From the NCBI RefSeq assembly GCF_900105985.1, contig NZ_FNUB01000004.1, forward strand, positions 37,501 through 101,500: a DNA stretch of 64,000 nt, read 5' to 3'. Below the pieces are notes generated by a model that worked only from the letters and a program-made list of their open reading frames with translations, searched no databases and was not told the origin of the DNA. This document shows, in pieces, positions 16,327-26,406 of the stretch (its first letter is position 1; every line of letters begins with the position of its first letter). The DNA is from Tenacibaculum sp. MAR_2010_89 (lineage in GTDB: Bacteria; Bacteroidota; Bacteroidia; Flavobacteriales; Flavobacteriaceae). The translations under genes and the position numbers were made by a program.

Positions 16327-17185
16327 CTGTAAGTTTATAAGCAATTAATTTATGCTTTAACATAGCAGGTACTAGTATCATTTTTAACTCTGGTATATAA
16401 GTAATATCAGCAGCGTTTACTTTTTCTTTAGTAGTATTTAAAAGTAAGATTTTAGTACCGTTTTTAGTTACATAATGTATCATTCCCTCCCAACTGGATA
16501 TTAAATAATCACCGTTACCTATAGCTACAATTCCATCTGGATTAGATATATTTTTTGCTATTATTTTTGAAGTTTTTGTTTTTAAATTATAACTGCTTAT
16601 AGTTTTATCACCCAAACCAATTAGTATATTCTTATCTTCATAAAGCACTCCGTTTGGCCATTCTAAATTATTCTTTAAGATGATTGCCTTTCCTTTTTTC
16701 AATGCAAATAATTTTCCGCTTTTTGTACCACTCCCATAAACGGTTCCATCTTCACTTACAGTTAAATCATTGATCCGCTTTGTACCTTCAATTTTATACT
16801 TCTTGATAATCCTTGATGTAATAAGGTCTATTTCTAAAACTGTATCAAAATCAGCAACGAATAATTTATTTTTATATATAGTCATTCCGGTTGGCCCTTC
16901 AATTTTATCAATCCATTTATGACTTATAATTTCACCATTTAAATCTATTTTACTTATAAACCCTTTCCCATTGGGTTTTAACCAATGCCCGTTAATACAG
17001 GTAACATAAAGTATATTATTAGTCTTATCATAAATAACCGATTCTAAATCATTTAAAACTGTATCGGTTTCCCATAGTTTTGTCAATTTTGGATTCTTTA
17101 AAGTTTTTGTGAAACCTAATTTTTGTGGCATACACGATTGTAGATAAAAAGTAGTGATTACTACGAAAATTAAAATAGTTCTCAT
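16316..17185 (-). CDS. SMP-30/gluconolactonase-like beta-propeller lipoprotein
   Basis: 289 residues from the ATG at 17185. A lipoprotein signal (LQSC) anchors it outside the cytoplasm. Repeated strands with the pattern ESVIYDKTNNILYVTCINGH, EGPTGMTIYKNKLFVAD, INDLTVSEDGTVYGSG and NPDGIVAIGNGDYLISSWEG are blades of a six-bladed NHL/SMP-30 propeller with the calcium-site Glu and Asn positions retained. Substrate unknown: such proteins may be lactonases or non-enzymatic binding propellers. First gene of the minus operon, divergent from the sensor kinase pair. Confidence 0.75.
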   Translation of the reverse strand: MRTILIFVVITTFYLQSCMPQKLGFTKTLKNPKLTKLWETDTVLNDLESVIYDKTNNILYVTCINGHWLKPNGKGFISKIDLNGEIISHKWIDKIEGPTGMTIYKNKLFVADFDTVLEIDLITSRIIKKYKIEGTKRINDLTVSEDGTVYGSGTKSGKLFALKKGKAIILKNNLEWPNGVLYEDKNILIGLGDKTISSYNLKTKTSKIIAKNISNPDGIVAIGNGDYLISSWEGMIHYVTKNGTKILLLNTTKEKVNAADITYIPELKMILVPAMLKHKLIAYKLTDEN

Positions 17186-17384
17186 ATTTGTAATTGTTTT
17201 ATACCCCAAAACTATAACTTACTTAAATTGTAATTTTAAAAAGAGGACAAATCTTCAATTTTTGTACACATACTTCCTATAATACATTTATAACCCTTCA
17301 ATACTTGTCTGTATTCTCTTTTACATTGTTTGTACACTAATTACTAACAATAACTTGTTTTTATTGTACTTTTATGAATTGAAA

Positions 17385-18473
17385 ATGAAGCGTTTTTTAA
17401 AAATATTTAATCTCTCTATTTATAAGTACATACTCTTTTGGATCGTGGTTTTCTTGTTTTACACAACATCAGCAAGAGAACGGTTTGGTACTACCGAAGA
17501 AGTTCTAGTTACCTATACTTTTCATGTACTGTATCAAATAATAATTGCTTATACTATTTTGCATTTTATTATACCTTATTATAAAAAGAATAGAAGTATT
17601 TTAAAACTCTTACTTTTAATTATTCTAGTATTTTTCGTTATAAACTTTTTAAATGTTTCGATCCGAATGTCTTTTCTTGAAAAAGCATATCCCGATTGTT
17701 ATAAGGTATTTTTAGACAACAACGGAAACATTACGTTTTGGGAACGCATATTTGATGTAAAAACAATTTTCATTCATTTGCCCCTGTTTTATTTACAACC
17801 TTTATTCTTTTTAGTTGGTCTAACATTTTATGAAAACCAATACAAACTTTCAAAAATTAGAGAACAGAAAAAAGAATTGGAATTAAAAGCATTAAAGCAT
17901 CAGTTAAACCCTCATTTTTTATTTAACACTTTAAATAACTTGTACGCTATGTCTGTTGAAAAATCAGATAAAGCACCAGAAGTCATTGAAAAACTTTCTA
18001 GTATATTAGATTATATGTTATACGGAAGTGATACTAAATTTGTACCAATTTATAAAGAAATAGAACTTATTGAAAATTATCTGGCCTTAGAACAAGTACG
18101 TTATGAAGATAGAGTTTTAGTATCATTTAAAAATTCGATAACTGAAAATTATAAAATTGCACCTTTATTATTACTAACCTTTATTGAAAATGCATTTAAA
18201 CATGGTGTTAGTCAGGAATTAAAAATGGCAACCGTTAAAATTAATTTATCGACTGATGATGATCATATTTTTTTTAATATTTTTAATACTAAACCTTTAT
18301 TAAACATCGAAAAATCAACTAAAAAAAAATCAATTGGTTTAACTAATGTAGAGTTACAACTTAACTTGTTATATCTTGACTCTTATGATTTAAAGATTGA
18401 AGAAACTTTAGAAAGTTTTTCAGTAAATTTAAAACTCAAAAAACAAAAAAATGTATACGTGTTTAATAATTGA
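17385..18473 (+). CDS. LytS/YehU-type sensor histidine kinase
   Basis: About 362 residues from the ATG at 17385 (an upstream ATG at 17355 adds ten hydrophobic residues and cannot be excluded). Four membrane helices occupy residues ~10-155. The cytoplasmic part has the His_kinase PF06580 box LKHQLNPHFLFNTLNNLYAM and the ATP-binding segment LLLLTFIENAFKHGVS with the N-box. It overlaps the next gene by 23 bases and surely signals through it. The divergent operon starting at 17185 is a plausible target. Confidence 0.92.
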   Translation: MKRFLKIFNLSIYKYILFWIVVFLFYTTSARERFGTTEEVLVTYTFHVLYQIIIAYTILHFIIPYYKKNRSILKLLLLIILVFFVINFLNVSIRMSFLEKAYPDCYKVFLDNNGNITFWERIFDVKTIFIHLPLFYLQPLFFLVGLTFYENQYKLSKIREQKKELELKALKHQLNPHFLFNTLNNLYAMSVEKSDKAPEVIEKLSSILDYMLYGSDTKFVPIYKEIELIENYLALEQVRYEDRVLVSFKNSITENYKIAPLLLLTFIENAFKHGVSQELKMATVKINLSTDDDHIFFNIFNTKPLLNIEKSTKKKSIGLTNVELQLNLLYLDSYDLKIEETLESFSVNLKLKKQKNVYVFNN

Positions 18474-19149
18474 CGATGAAAAATTAGCAAGACAGCTCAT
18501 TGAAAACCATCTCGCCAAGATTGAAACATTTAAAGTTGTGGCTTCTTGCAAAAGTGCCATAGAAGCTATCAATATATTAAACATTCAACATATCGATTTA
18601 CTTTTTTTAGATGTTGAAATGCCTGTTTTATTGGGTACAGATTTTTATAAAAACCTTGTACAAAAACCTAAAGTAATTTTCACAACTGCTTATCGCGAAT
18701 ACGCTGTTGACGGTTTCGAATTAAATGCCATTGATTATTTAGTAAAACCTATAACATTTAGCAGATTTTTTAAAGCAATTGAAAAGTTTTCAGCATCACA
18801 AAATAGTAAAACAGAGATACAAATCAATGATAATAAGATACAAAATAACAGCTATATTTTTGTAACAGAAGATAGAAAACAAGTAAAAATTCTTTTTGAC
18901 GAAATACTATTTATTGAAAGTATAAAAAACTATATTAAAATTAAAAAAGAAAATAAATCACATCTTGTCAAATACAGTATATCTGCATTTCAAAATGTTT
19001 TAGATTCTCGTTTTCTTAGAGTTCATCGTTCATTTATTATTAATAAAGATAAAGTAACTGCCTATACCAAACATGATATTGAAATTGGAAAGATTGAAAT
19101 CCCTATTGGAGAAAGTTATAAAACAACTTTAGTTAATCAAATTACATAA
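18451..19149 (+). CDS. LytTR-family response regulator
   Basis: 232 residues. Receiver domain 1-120 with the acidic pair IIDDE, phosphoacceptor Asp54 in LLFLDVEMP, the Thr of FTTAYREYAVDGFELNAIDY, and Lys in YLVKPI. LytTR DNA-binding domain ~140-230 (ILFIESIKNYIKIK, FLRVHRSFIINKDKV). It is the partner of the overlapping LytS-type kinase. LytTR proteins bind paired direct repeats near promoters; none was identified with confidence in 17186-17384. Confidence 0.95.
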   Translation: MYTCLIIDDEKLARQLIENHLAKIETFKVVASCKSAIEAINILNIQHIDLLFLDVEMPVLLGTDFYKNLVQKPKVIFTTAYREYAVDGFELNAIDYLVKPITFSRFFKAIEKFSASQNSKTEIQINDNKIQNNSYIFVTEDRKQVKILFDEILFIESIKNYIKIKKENKSHLVKYSISAFQNVLDSRFLRVHRSFIINKDKVTAYTKHDIEIGKIEIPIGESYKTTLVNQIT

Positions 19150-19346
19150 TGAAAATCAAATAAATATTTACAGGAATTTTCGTAAACTACCTATCCAAAG
19201 GGGGGGGGGAGAATATTATTTATAGTTTTACTTCAGAATGCTTATCTAAACTAGCACAACTTACTTTATATCTAAAGCCATAACATTCATTTACTGAAAG
19301 TTACCTATACTGGTAATAAATTCTATTAAAAACCCAAAAAAAACTC

Positions 19347-19376
19347 TTGTAAATTCTAGAAACTATATTATATTTG
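19347..19376 (+). promoter_or_regulatory. Promoter of the tRNA-Gly cluster
   Basis: TTG at 19347-19349, a 19-base spacer and TATATTTG at 19369-19376 exactly fit the Bacteroidota sigma consensus TTG-N19-TAnnTTTG, 13 bases before the first tRNA. Confidence 0.85.
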
Positions 19377-19389
19377 CAACCGCTTTACT

Positions 19390-19462
19390 GCGGGAGTAGC
19401 TCAGTTGGTAGAGCGTCAGCCTTCCAAGCTGAATGTCGCCAGTTCGAACCTGGTCTCCCGCT
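19390..19462 (+). tRNA. tRNA-Gly (UCC), copy 1
   Basis: 73 bases folding as a full cloverleaf. Acceptor stem GCGGGAG/CTCCCGC, discriminator U, D-arm GCTC/GAGC, anticodon stem TCAGC/GCTGA with loop CTTCCAA (anticodon UCC), T-arm with GTTCGAAC. CCA is not encoded. It differs from copies 2-4 by a paired G-C to A-U change in the acceptor stem. Confidence 0.95.
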
Positions 19463-19507
19463 CTAATTAAAATAGTACAAGGAATTGTACAAAAATCTTT
19501 ACCAAAT

Positions 19508-19580
19508 GCGAGAGTAGCTCAGTTGGTAGAGCGTCAGCCTTCCAAGCTGAATGTCGCCAGTTCGAACCTGGTCTCTCGCT
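19508..19580 (+). tRNA. tRNA-Gly (UCC), copy 2
   Basis: Same cloverleaf as copy 1 except acceptor stem GCGAGAG/CTCTCGC, where both partners of the fourth pair have changed (G-C to A-U), so pairing is kept. Anticodon loop CTTCCAA. Confidence 0.95.
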
Positions 19581-19625
19581 CTAATTAAAATAGTACAAGG
19601 AATTGTACAAAAATCTTTACCAAAT

Positions 19626-19698
19626 GCGAGAGTAGCTCAGTTGGTAGAGCGTCAGCCTTCCAAGCTGAATGTCGCCAGTTCGAACCTGGTCTCTCGCT
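19626..19698 (+). tRNA. tRNA-Gly (UCC), copy 3
   Basis: Identical to copy 2 over all 73 bases, with the same acceptor stem and UCC anticodon. Confidence 0.95.
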
Positions 19699-19743
19699 CT
19701 AATTAAAATAGTACAAGAAATTGTACAAAAATCTTTACCAAAT

Positions 19744-19816
19744 GCGAGAGTAGCTCAGTTGGTAGAGCGTCAGCCTTCCAAGCTGAATGTCGCCAGTTCG
19801 AACCTGGTCTCTCGCT
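19744..19816 (+). tRNA. tRNA-Gly (UCC), copy 4
   Basis: Identical to copies 2 and 3. The terminator hairpin begins right after its 3' end. A protein frame running through this gene (19669-19881) is an artefact. Confidence 0.95.
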
Positions 19817-19817
19817 C

Positions 19818-19850
19818 AAAAACCGAAACAATATTGTTTCGGTTTTTTTA
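19818..19850 (+). terminator. Intrinsic terminator of the tRNA cluster
   Basis: A 24-base perfect inverted repeat, AACCGAAACAAT paired with ATTGTTTCGGTT (19821-19844), followed by a T-run. Confidence 0.92.
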
Positions 19851-20004
19851 CTACATAAAACTTAGGCCAATACAATACTAGCTTAATCTTCTCTTAGAAT
19901 AAAAAACACACTCCTTTTATTCTTGCTTATTATCTATTAATTTAAAATTAAATAAAAAAAATGGGTAATACTATAAAGCTCCTCATACTAGTTAGAAAGA
20001 ATAA

Positions 20005-20026
20005 TTATTAAATGCGCATTTAATAA
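20005..20026. promoter_or_regulatory. 22-bp perfect palindrome upstream of the RiPP genes, candidate operator
   Basis: The core ATTAAATGCGCATTTAAT extends by two further complementary pairs on each side to 22 bases with no mismatch, 60 bases before the precursor ATG. It has no loop, so a DNA-level dimer-binding site is more likely than an RNA hairpin. The regulator is not known. Confidence 0.5.
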
Positions 20027-20086
20027 AATTGAGGAAGCTGAAAATCATTAATAGAGTAAGCACGATAATAAACAAATACTAATACA

Positions 20087-20323
20087 ATGAAAAAAAAGTT
20101 TTTTTTACCTAAAGGGTTAGACAAATTTTCAAATTTAGAAATTAAAAGTTTAGACAAGTTTAAAGGTGGTGCTATCGGTCCAGTTACTGATGATATTATT
20201 TACATACCAACAGGTGGTGGAGGTAGACGTTGTCCAGATGGAATGGTTTGGTCTGAAACATTAAGTAAATGTGTTACTAGAATTGCAGTTGAAGAAAAGA
20301 AAGAAGTACGATTCAGCATGTAA
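20087..20323 (+). CDS. RiPP precursor peptide with Gly-Gly leader
   Basis: 78 residues. The leader (1-28) is Lys-rich and ends LEIKSLDKFKGG, the double-Gly type that C39 peptidases cut and that is common in rSAM-modified precursors of Bacteroidota. The core (29-78) has a Gly4 stretch (43-46), the motif CPDGMVWSETLSKC with Cys49, Trp55 and Cys62, and a charged tail. A radical SAM/SPASM maturase lies 72 bases downstream on the same strand. Candidate modification site is the Trp55 region, judged from the preference of cyclophane-forming enzymes for aromatic residues (inference). A terminator follows the gene directly. Confidence 0.75.
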   Translation: MKKKFFLPKGLDKFSNLEIKSLDKFKGGAIGPVTDDIIYIPTGGGGRRCPDGMVWSETLSKCVTRIAVEEKKEVRFSM

Positions 20324-20335
20324 TTTAAAGTATAG

Positions 20336-20372
20336 GGAATTATATCTGAATGTTAGATATAATTCCTTTTTT
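20336..20372 (+). terminator. Hairpin terminator between RiPP precursor and maturase
   Basis: GGAATTATATCT pairs perfectly with AGATATAATTCC over 12 bp around a 7-base loop, followed by six T. Partial read-through would give much precursor and little maturase mRNA. Confidence 0.85.
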
Positions 20373-20395
20373 ATAAACTTAACCTATCTAATATT

Positions 20396-21616
20396 ATGAT
20401 TTTCGATGCTTTAGTTTTAAAAGTTGCTAGTAGATGTAACTTAAATTGTTCCTACTGTTTTATGTATAATCTTGGTGATACAACCTATAAAAATCAACCA
20501 AAATTTATGTCAGACACTACTGTAGACAATATTTTAAAGAAAGTAAAATCATATATCCTAAAATTTAATAAAGAAAAATTCACTTTCCTTTTCCATGGTG
20601 GTGAACCTTTACTAGCTTCTGAAGAATTTTATAGACTCTTTATATCGAAAGCCAATCAGTTACAAAAAAACCTTGATAAGGTTACTTTTTACTATGAAAT
20701 GCAAACCAATGGTGTACTTATTAATGACAGCTGGTTGAACTTGTTTAAAGAACTTAATATTTATCCTAGTGTTAGTGTTGATGGAACCCCAAAAGCACAT
20801 GATATGTTTAGAGTAGATCATAAAGGTAAAGGGAGTTATGAAGACGTTTTTAAGGGAGTATCTCTTCTTAAAAACAAAATGGGACACGCTGATATAGCTT
20901 GTGTAATTAATACAAAGGAGAATCCAAAAGAAACTTACGATAGTTTTAAAAAAATGAATGTAAGCTTAGTGAATTTCTTAATTCCTGACTATACTCACGA
21001 TAATTTCCCTTTTAACAAGGACAAAAATACAATGTCAAATTGGCTAATTGAGTTATTTGATATCTGGATTAACGATCCTGAAAGATATAAAATACCAATG
21101 TTTATCGGTTTTATTAATAGCTTACTAAGAATTACTGAAAATACTGAAAATGAATCAAAAGTATTAGTCATAGAAACTAATGGTGAAATAGAAGCTATCG
21201 ACTCATTAAAAGCATGTGGTAATGGTTTTACTAAAACTGGGTTAAGCATAAACAACAATGAGTTTTCAGATATAAAAAACTCTCCTTTAGGAAGTTTATA
21301 TTTTGGAAGCCATGGAAGTAAATTGTGCAACCAATGTATGGAATGTCCTTTAAACGAAATTTGTAAAGGAGGACGATTAGTTCATAGATATAGTAAGAAA
21401 AATGGTTTTAACAACCCTTCAGTGTACTGTAAAGACCTTATTACTTTCATAGCTCATATTCAAAATTACTTTATGAATACACTTCCTGAATTACATAAAG
21501 AGGAAAATATTGAAGCTATTAACCCTTCTGAAATTATTGAATACCTAAATACGATTCCTTCAAGATCTTCACATTCTTATTCTAAAGAATTAGAAGCATT
21601 TTCAAATAGTATTTAA
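20396..21616 (+). CDS. Radical SAM/SPASM peptide maturase (FxsB-like)
   Basis: 406 residues. Residues 14-21 (CNLNCSYC) are the CxxxCxxC that binds the SAM-cleaving 4Fe-4S cluster, in the FxsB-like context CSYCFMYNLGDTTY. FLFHGGEPLL (~64-73) is the SAM-binding GGEP motif. The C-terminal SPASM region holds Cys near 273, 310, 313, 316, 322 and 344 (LCNQCMECPLNEICKGG, HRYSKKNGFNNPSVYC), enough for two auxiliary clusters. The HRYS..GF.NPSVYC ending is characteristic of the FxsB-type branch, several members of which form cyclophane crosslinks. Its substrate should be the upstream 78-residue peptide. No transporter or peptidase gene is adjacent. Confidence 0.88.
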   Translation: MIFDALVLKVASRCNLNCSYCFMYNLGDTTYKNQPKFMSDTTVDNILKKVKSYILKFNKEKFTFLFHGGEPLLASEEFYRLFISKANQLQKNLDKVTFYYEMQTNGVLINDSWLNLFKELNIYPSVSVDGTPKAHDMFRVDHKGKGSYEDVFKGVSLLKNKMGHADIACVINTKENPKETYDSFKKMNVSLVNFLIPDYTHDNFPFNKDKNTMSNWLIELFDIWINDPERYKIPMFIGFINSLLRITENTENESKVLVIETNGEIEAIDSLKACGNGFTKTGLSINNNEFSDIKNSPLGSLYFGSHGSKLCNQCMECPLNEICKGGRLVHRYSKKNGFNNPSVYCKDLITFIAHIQNYFMNTLPELHKEENIEAINPSEIIEYLNTIPSRSSHSYSKELEAFSNSI

Positions 21617-21622
21617 GAAAAA

Positions 21623-21656
21623 AAAGACTGTCTTTAAAAGGACAGTCTTTACATTT
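21623..21656. terminator. Bidirectional terminator, RiPP maturase / ettA
   Basis: AAAGACTGTC (21623-21632) pairs with GACAGTCTTT (21641-21650) around TTTAAAAG, between convergent genes, with A and T runs on either side. Confidence 0.88.
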
Positions 21657-21659
21657 TAT

Positions 21660-23351
21660 TTATCTAATTAATTTTTTATACTTAATTCGTTTAGGCATTA
21701 TATCACCACCTAAGCGTTTCTTTTTATTTTCTTCATACTCAGAAAAAGATCCTTCATAGAAATAAATTTGACTATCTCCCTCAAAAGCTAAAATATGAGT
21801 ACAAACTCTGTCTAAAAACCATCTATCATGGGAAATTACTACAGCACAACCTGCAAAATTCTCTAAACCTTCTTCTAAAGCTCTTAACGTATTAACATCT
21901 AAATCATTGGTAGGCTCATCTAAAAGTAGTACGTTTCCTTCTTCTTTTAAAGTCATTGCTAAATGTAAACGATTACGTTCACCACCAGACAATGTGTTTA
22001 CTTTTTTATTCTGCTCGCTCCCTCCGAAATTAAACCTACTTAAATAAGCTCTAGAGTTCACCTGCTTACCTCCCATCATTACCAAATCTTGTCCTTCAGA
22101 AAAGTTTTCCCAAATTGATTTTTCAGGGTCTATATTAGAATGCGCTTGATCTACGTAGGCTATTTTAGCAGTTTCACCAACATTAAAGGTTCCAGCATCA
22201 GGAGTTTCTTCACCCATTATCATTTTGAAAATAGTAGTTTTACCAGCTCCATTTGGACCAATAATACCGACAATTCCAGCTTGAGGTAAATTAAACTCTA
22301 AGTTTTCATACAATAATTTATCTCCAAAAGCTTTAGAAACACCTGAAGCTTCAATTACATTAGTACCTAATCGTGGTCCGTTAGGAATATAAATTTCAAG
22401 TTTTTCTTCAGTTTGCTTTTGGTCTTGACTCATTAATTTCTCATAACTCTTCAAACGTGCTTTTTGCTTTGTTTGTCGACCTTTTGCTCCTTGACGTACC
22501 CAATCTAACTCTCGTTCTAAAGTTTTTTGACGTTTTGAAGCTGTTTTACTTTCCTGAGCTAATCTTGTTGATTTTTGATCTAACCAAGATGAATAGTTTC
22601 CTTTCCAAGGAATTCCTTCACCTCTATCTAATTCTAAAATCCAACCAGCTACATTATCTAAAAAGTATCTATCGTGAGTAACCGCAATAACTGTTCCTTT
22701 ATATTGTGCTAAATGATGCTCTAACCAGTGAACAGACTCTGCATCCAAGTGGTTTGTTGGCTCATCTAATAATAAAATTTCTGGTTCTTGAAGTAATAAT
22801 CTACATAAAGCAACTCTACGACGCTCTCCTCCTGATAAAACACCTATTAATTTATCTGAATCTGGTGTTCGTAAAGCATCCATTGCTATTTCTAGCTTGG
22901 TATCTAATTCCCATGCATTCGAAGCATCTATCTGATCTTGAAGTTCAGCCTGACGAGCCATTAACTTATCCATTTTATCAGCATCAGAATATACTTCTTC
23001 TAAACCAAACATGTCATTAATTTTGTTGTACTCATCAAGAATTGCAACCGTTTCAGCTACCCCTTCTTTTACAACTTCCATTACTGTTTTAGTTTCATCC
23101 AGTTGAGGCTCTTGCTCTAGGTAACCAACTTTATATCCTGGTGAAAAAGTTACATCACCTTGATAGTTTTTTTCAACACCAGCAATGATTTTTAATAATG
23201 TAGATTTTCCTGATCCGTTTAAACCAAGAATTCCAATTTTAGCTCCATAAAAGAAACTTAAATATATATCTTTTAAAACTTGTTTTCCTGTACTTTGATA
23301 GGTTTTAGAAACCTTATTCATCGAAAAGATTACTTTCTTATCGTCACTCAT
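21660..23351 (-). CDS. ettA: Energy-dependent translational throttle protein EttA (ABC-F)
   Basis: 563 residues, the usual length for EttA. Two ABC ATPase domains with Walker A GLNGSGKST (~44-52) and GPNGAGKTT (~345), signatures LSGGERRRVAL and LSGGERNRLHL, and Walker B LLLDEPTNHLD and LLLDEPTNDLD. Between them lies the P-site tRNA interaction (linker) region with DWVRQGAKGRQTKQKARLKS. ABC-F proteins have no membrane domain and act on the ribosome; EttA gates entry into elongation according to ATP/ADP. Transcribed with the small membrane protein upstream. Confidence 0.95.
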   Translation of the reverse strand: MSDDKKVIFSMNKVSKTYQSTGKQVLKDIYLSFFYGAKIGILGLNGSGKSTLLKIIAGVEKNYQGDVTFSPGYKVGYLEQEPQLDETKTVMEVVKEGVAETVAILDEYNKINDMFGLEEVYSDADKMDKLMARQAELQDQIDASNAWELDTKLEIAMDALRTPDSDKLIGVLSGGERRRVALCRLLLQEPEILLLDEPTNHLDAESVHWLEHHLAQYKGTVIAVTHDRYFLDNVAGWILELDRGEGIPWKGNYSSWLDQKSTRLAQESKTASKRQKTLERELDWVRQGAKGRQTKQKARLKSYEKLMSQDQKQTEEKLEIYIPNGPRLGTNVIEASGVSKAFGDKLLYENLEFNLPQAGIVGIIGPNGAGKTTIFKMIMGEETPDAGTFNVGETAKIAYVDQAHSNIDPEKSIWENFSEGQDLVMMGGKQVNSRAYLSRFNFGGSEQNKKVNTLSGGERNRLHLAMTLKEEGNVLLLDEPTNDLDVNTLRALEEGLENFAGCAVVISHDRWFLDRVCTHILAFEGDSQIYFYEGSFSEYEENKKKRLGGDIMPKRIKYKKLIR

Positions 23352-23384
23352 TATAATTATTCTTTAAAAAATTAGTGGATATTA

Positions 23385-23567
23385 TTATACTCTACCTTTT
23401 AGTGCATTAAACACCCATGCATTTGCAAAAAAACCAAGACCAACTGCGCCAAATCCATACCCTGCTATTTCATCGTATTTAAATACTGCTAAAGTTACAA
23501 GTAAAATCCCCATTAAAATCATTATCAATGTAGCCCAACCAAGAACTGTGTTTTTATTCATTGCCAT
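23385..23567 (-). CDS. Small membrane protein, CAL67264-family-like
   Basis: 60 residues (or 58 from the second Met). Two transmembrane helices: TVLGWATLIMILMGILLVTL and the GFGAVGLGFFANAWVFNAL stretch. Short proteins of this form lie beside ettA in many Flavobacteria and carry the placeholder family name CAL67264; role unknown. It lies 33 bases upstream of ettA on the same strand and probably shares its transcript. Confidence 0.7.
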   Translation of the reverse strand: MAMNKNTVLGWATLIMILMGILLVTLAVFKYDEIAGYGFGAVGLGFFANAWVFNALKGRV

Positions 23568-23640
23568 TCTATTGTATTTTGTAATAATATCACAAATATC
23601 GGTAAATATTTAGATTTATCAATAAATTCAGGTTTTATAA

Positions 23641-23673
23641 AAAAGAAATCCTGCAAATTGCAGGATTTCTTTT

Positions 23674-23675
<2 letters not shown>
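23641..23675 (-). terminator. Terminator after the dienoyl-CoA reductase gene
   Basis: AAGAAATCCTGCA pairs with TGCAGGATTTCTT, with A-run and T-run flanks, so it can stop transcripts in either direction. It reaches the stop codon of the gene at 23674. Confidence 0.88.
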
Positions 23676-26405
<2,730 letters not shown>

Positions 26406-26406
26406 A

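Larger units (their letters stand above)
19390..19816 (+). repeat. Four tandem tRNA genes in 118-bp repeat units
   Basis: tRNA starts at 19390, 19508, 19626 and 19744 are each 118 bases apart. The 45-base spacers are nearly identical (one has AGAAATTG for AGGAATTG) and contain the inverted GTACAA/TTGTAC pair. The array reflects recent tandem duplication, so copy number may vary between strains. Confidence 0.95.

Noticed and set aside
19390..19816. Regularly spaced repeats as a possible CRISPR array
   Set aside because: The repeats are complete tRNA genes and the spacers are nearly identical to one another, whereas CRISPR spacers are unique.
19669..19881. Plus-strand ORF of 70 codons over the tRNA array
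   Set aside because: It is read through tRNA-Gly copies 3 and 4 and the terminator; the cloverleaf structure explains the sequence.
22457..23020. Two plus-strand ORFs opposite ettA
   Set aside because: They are antisense shadows of a strongly conserved ABC-F gene.
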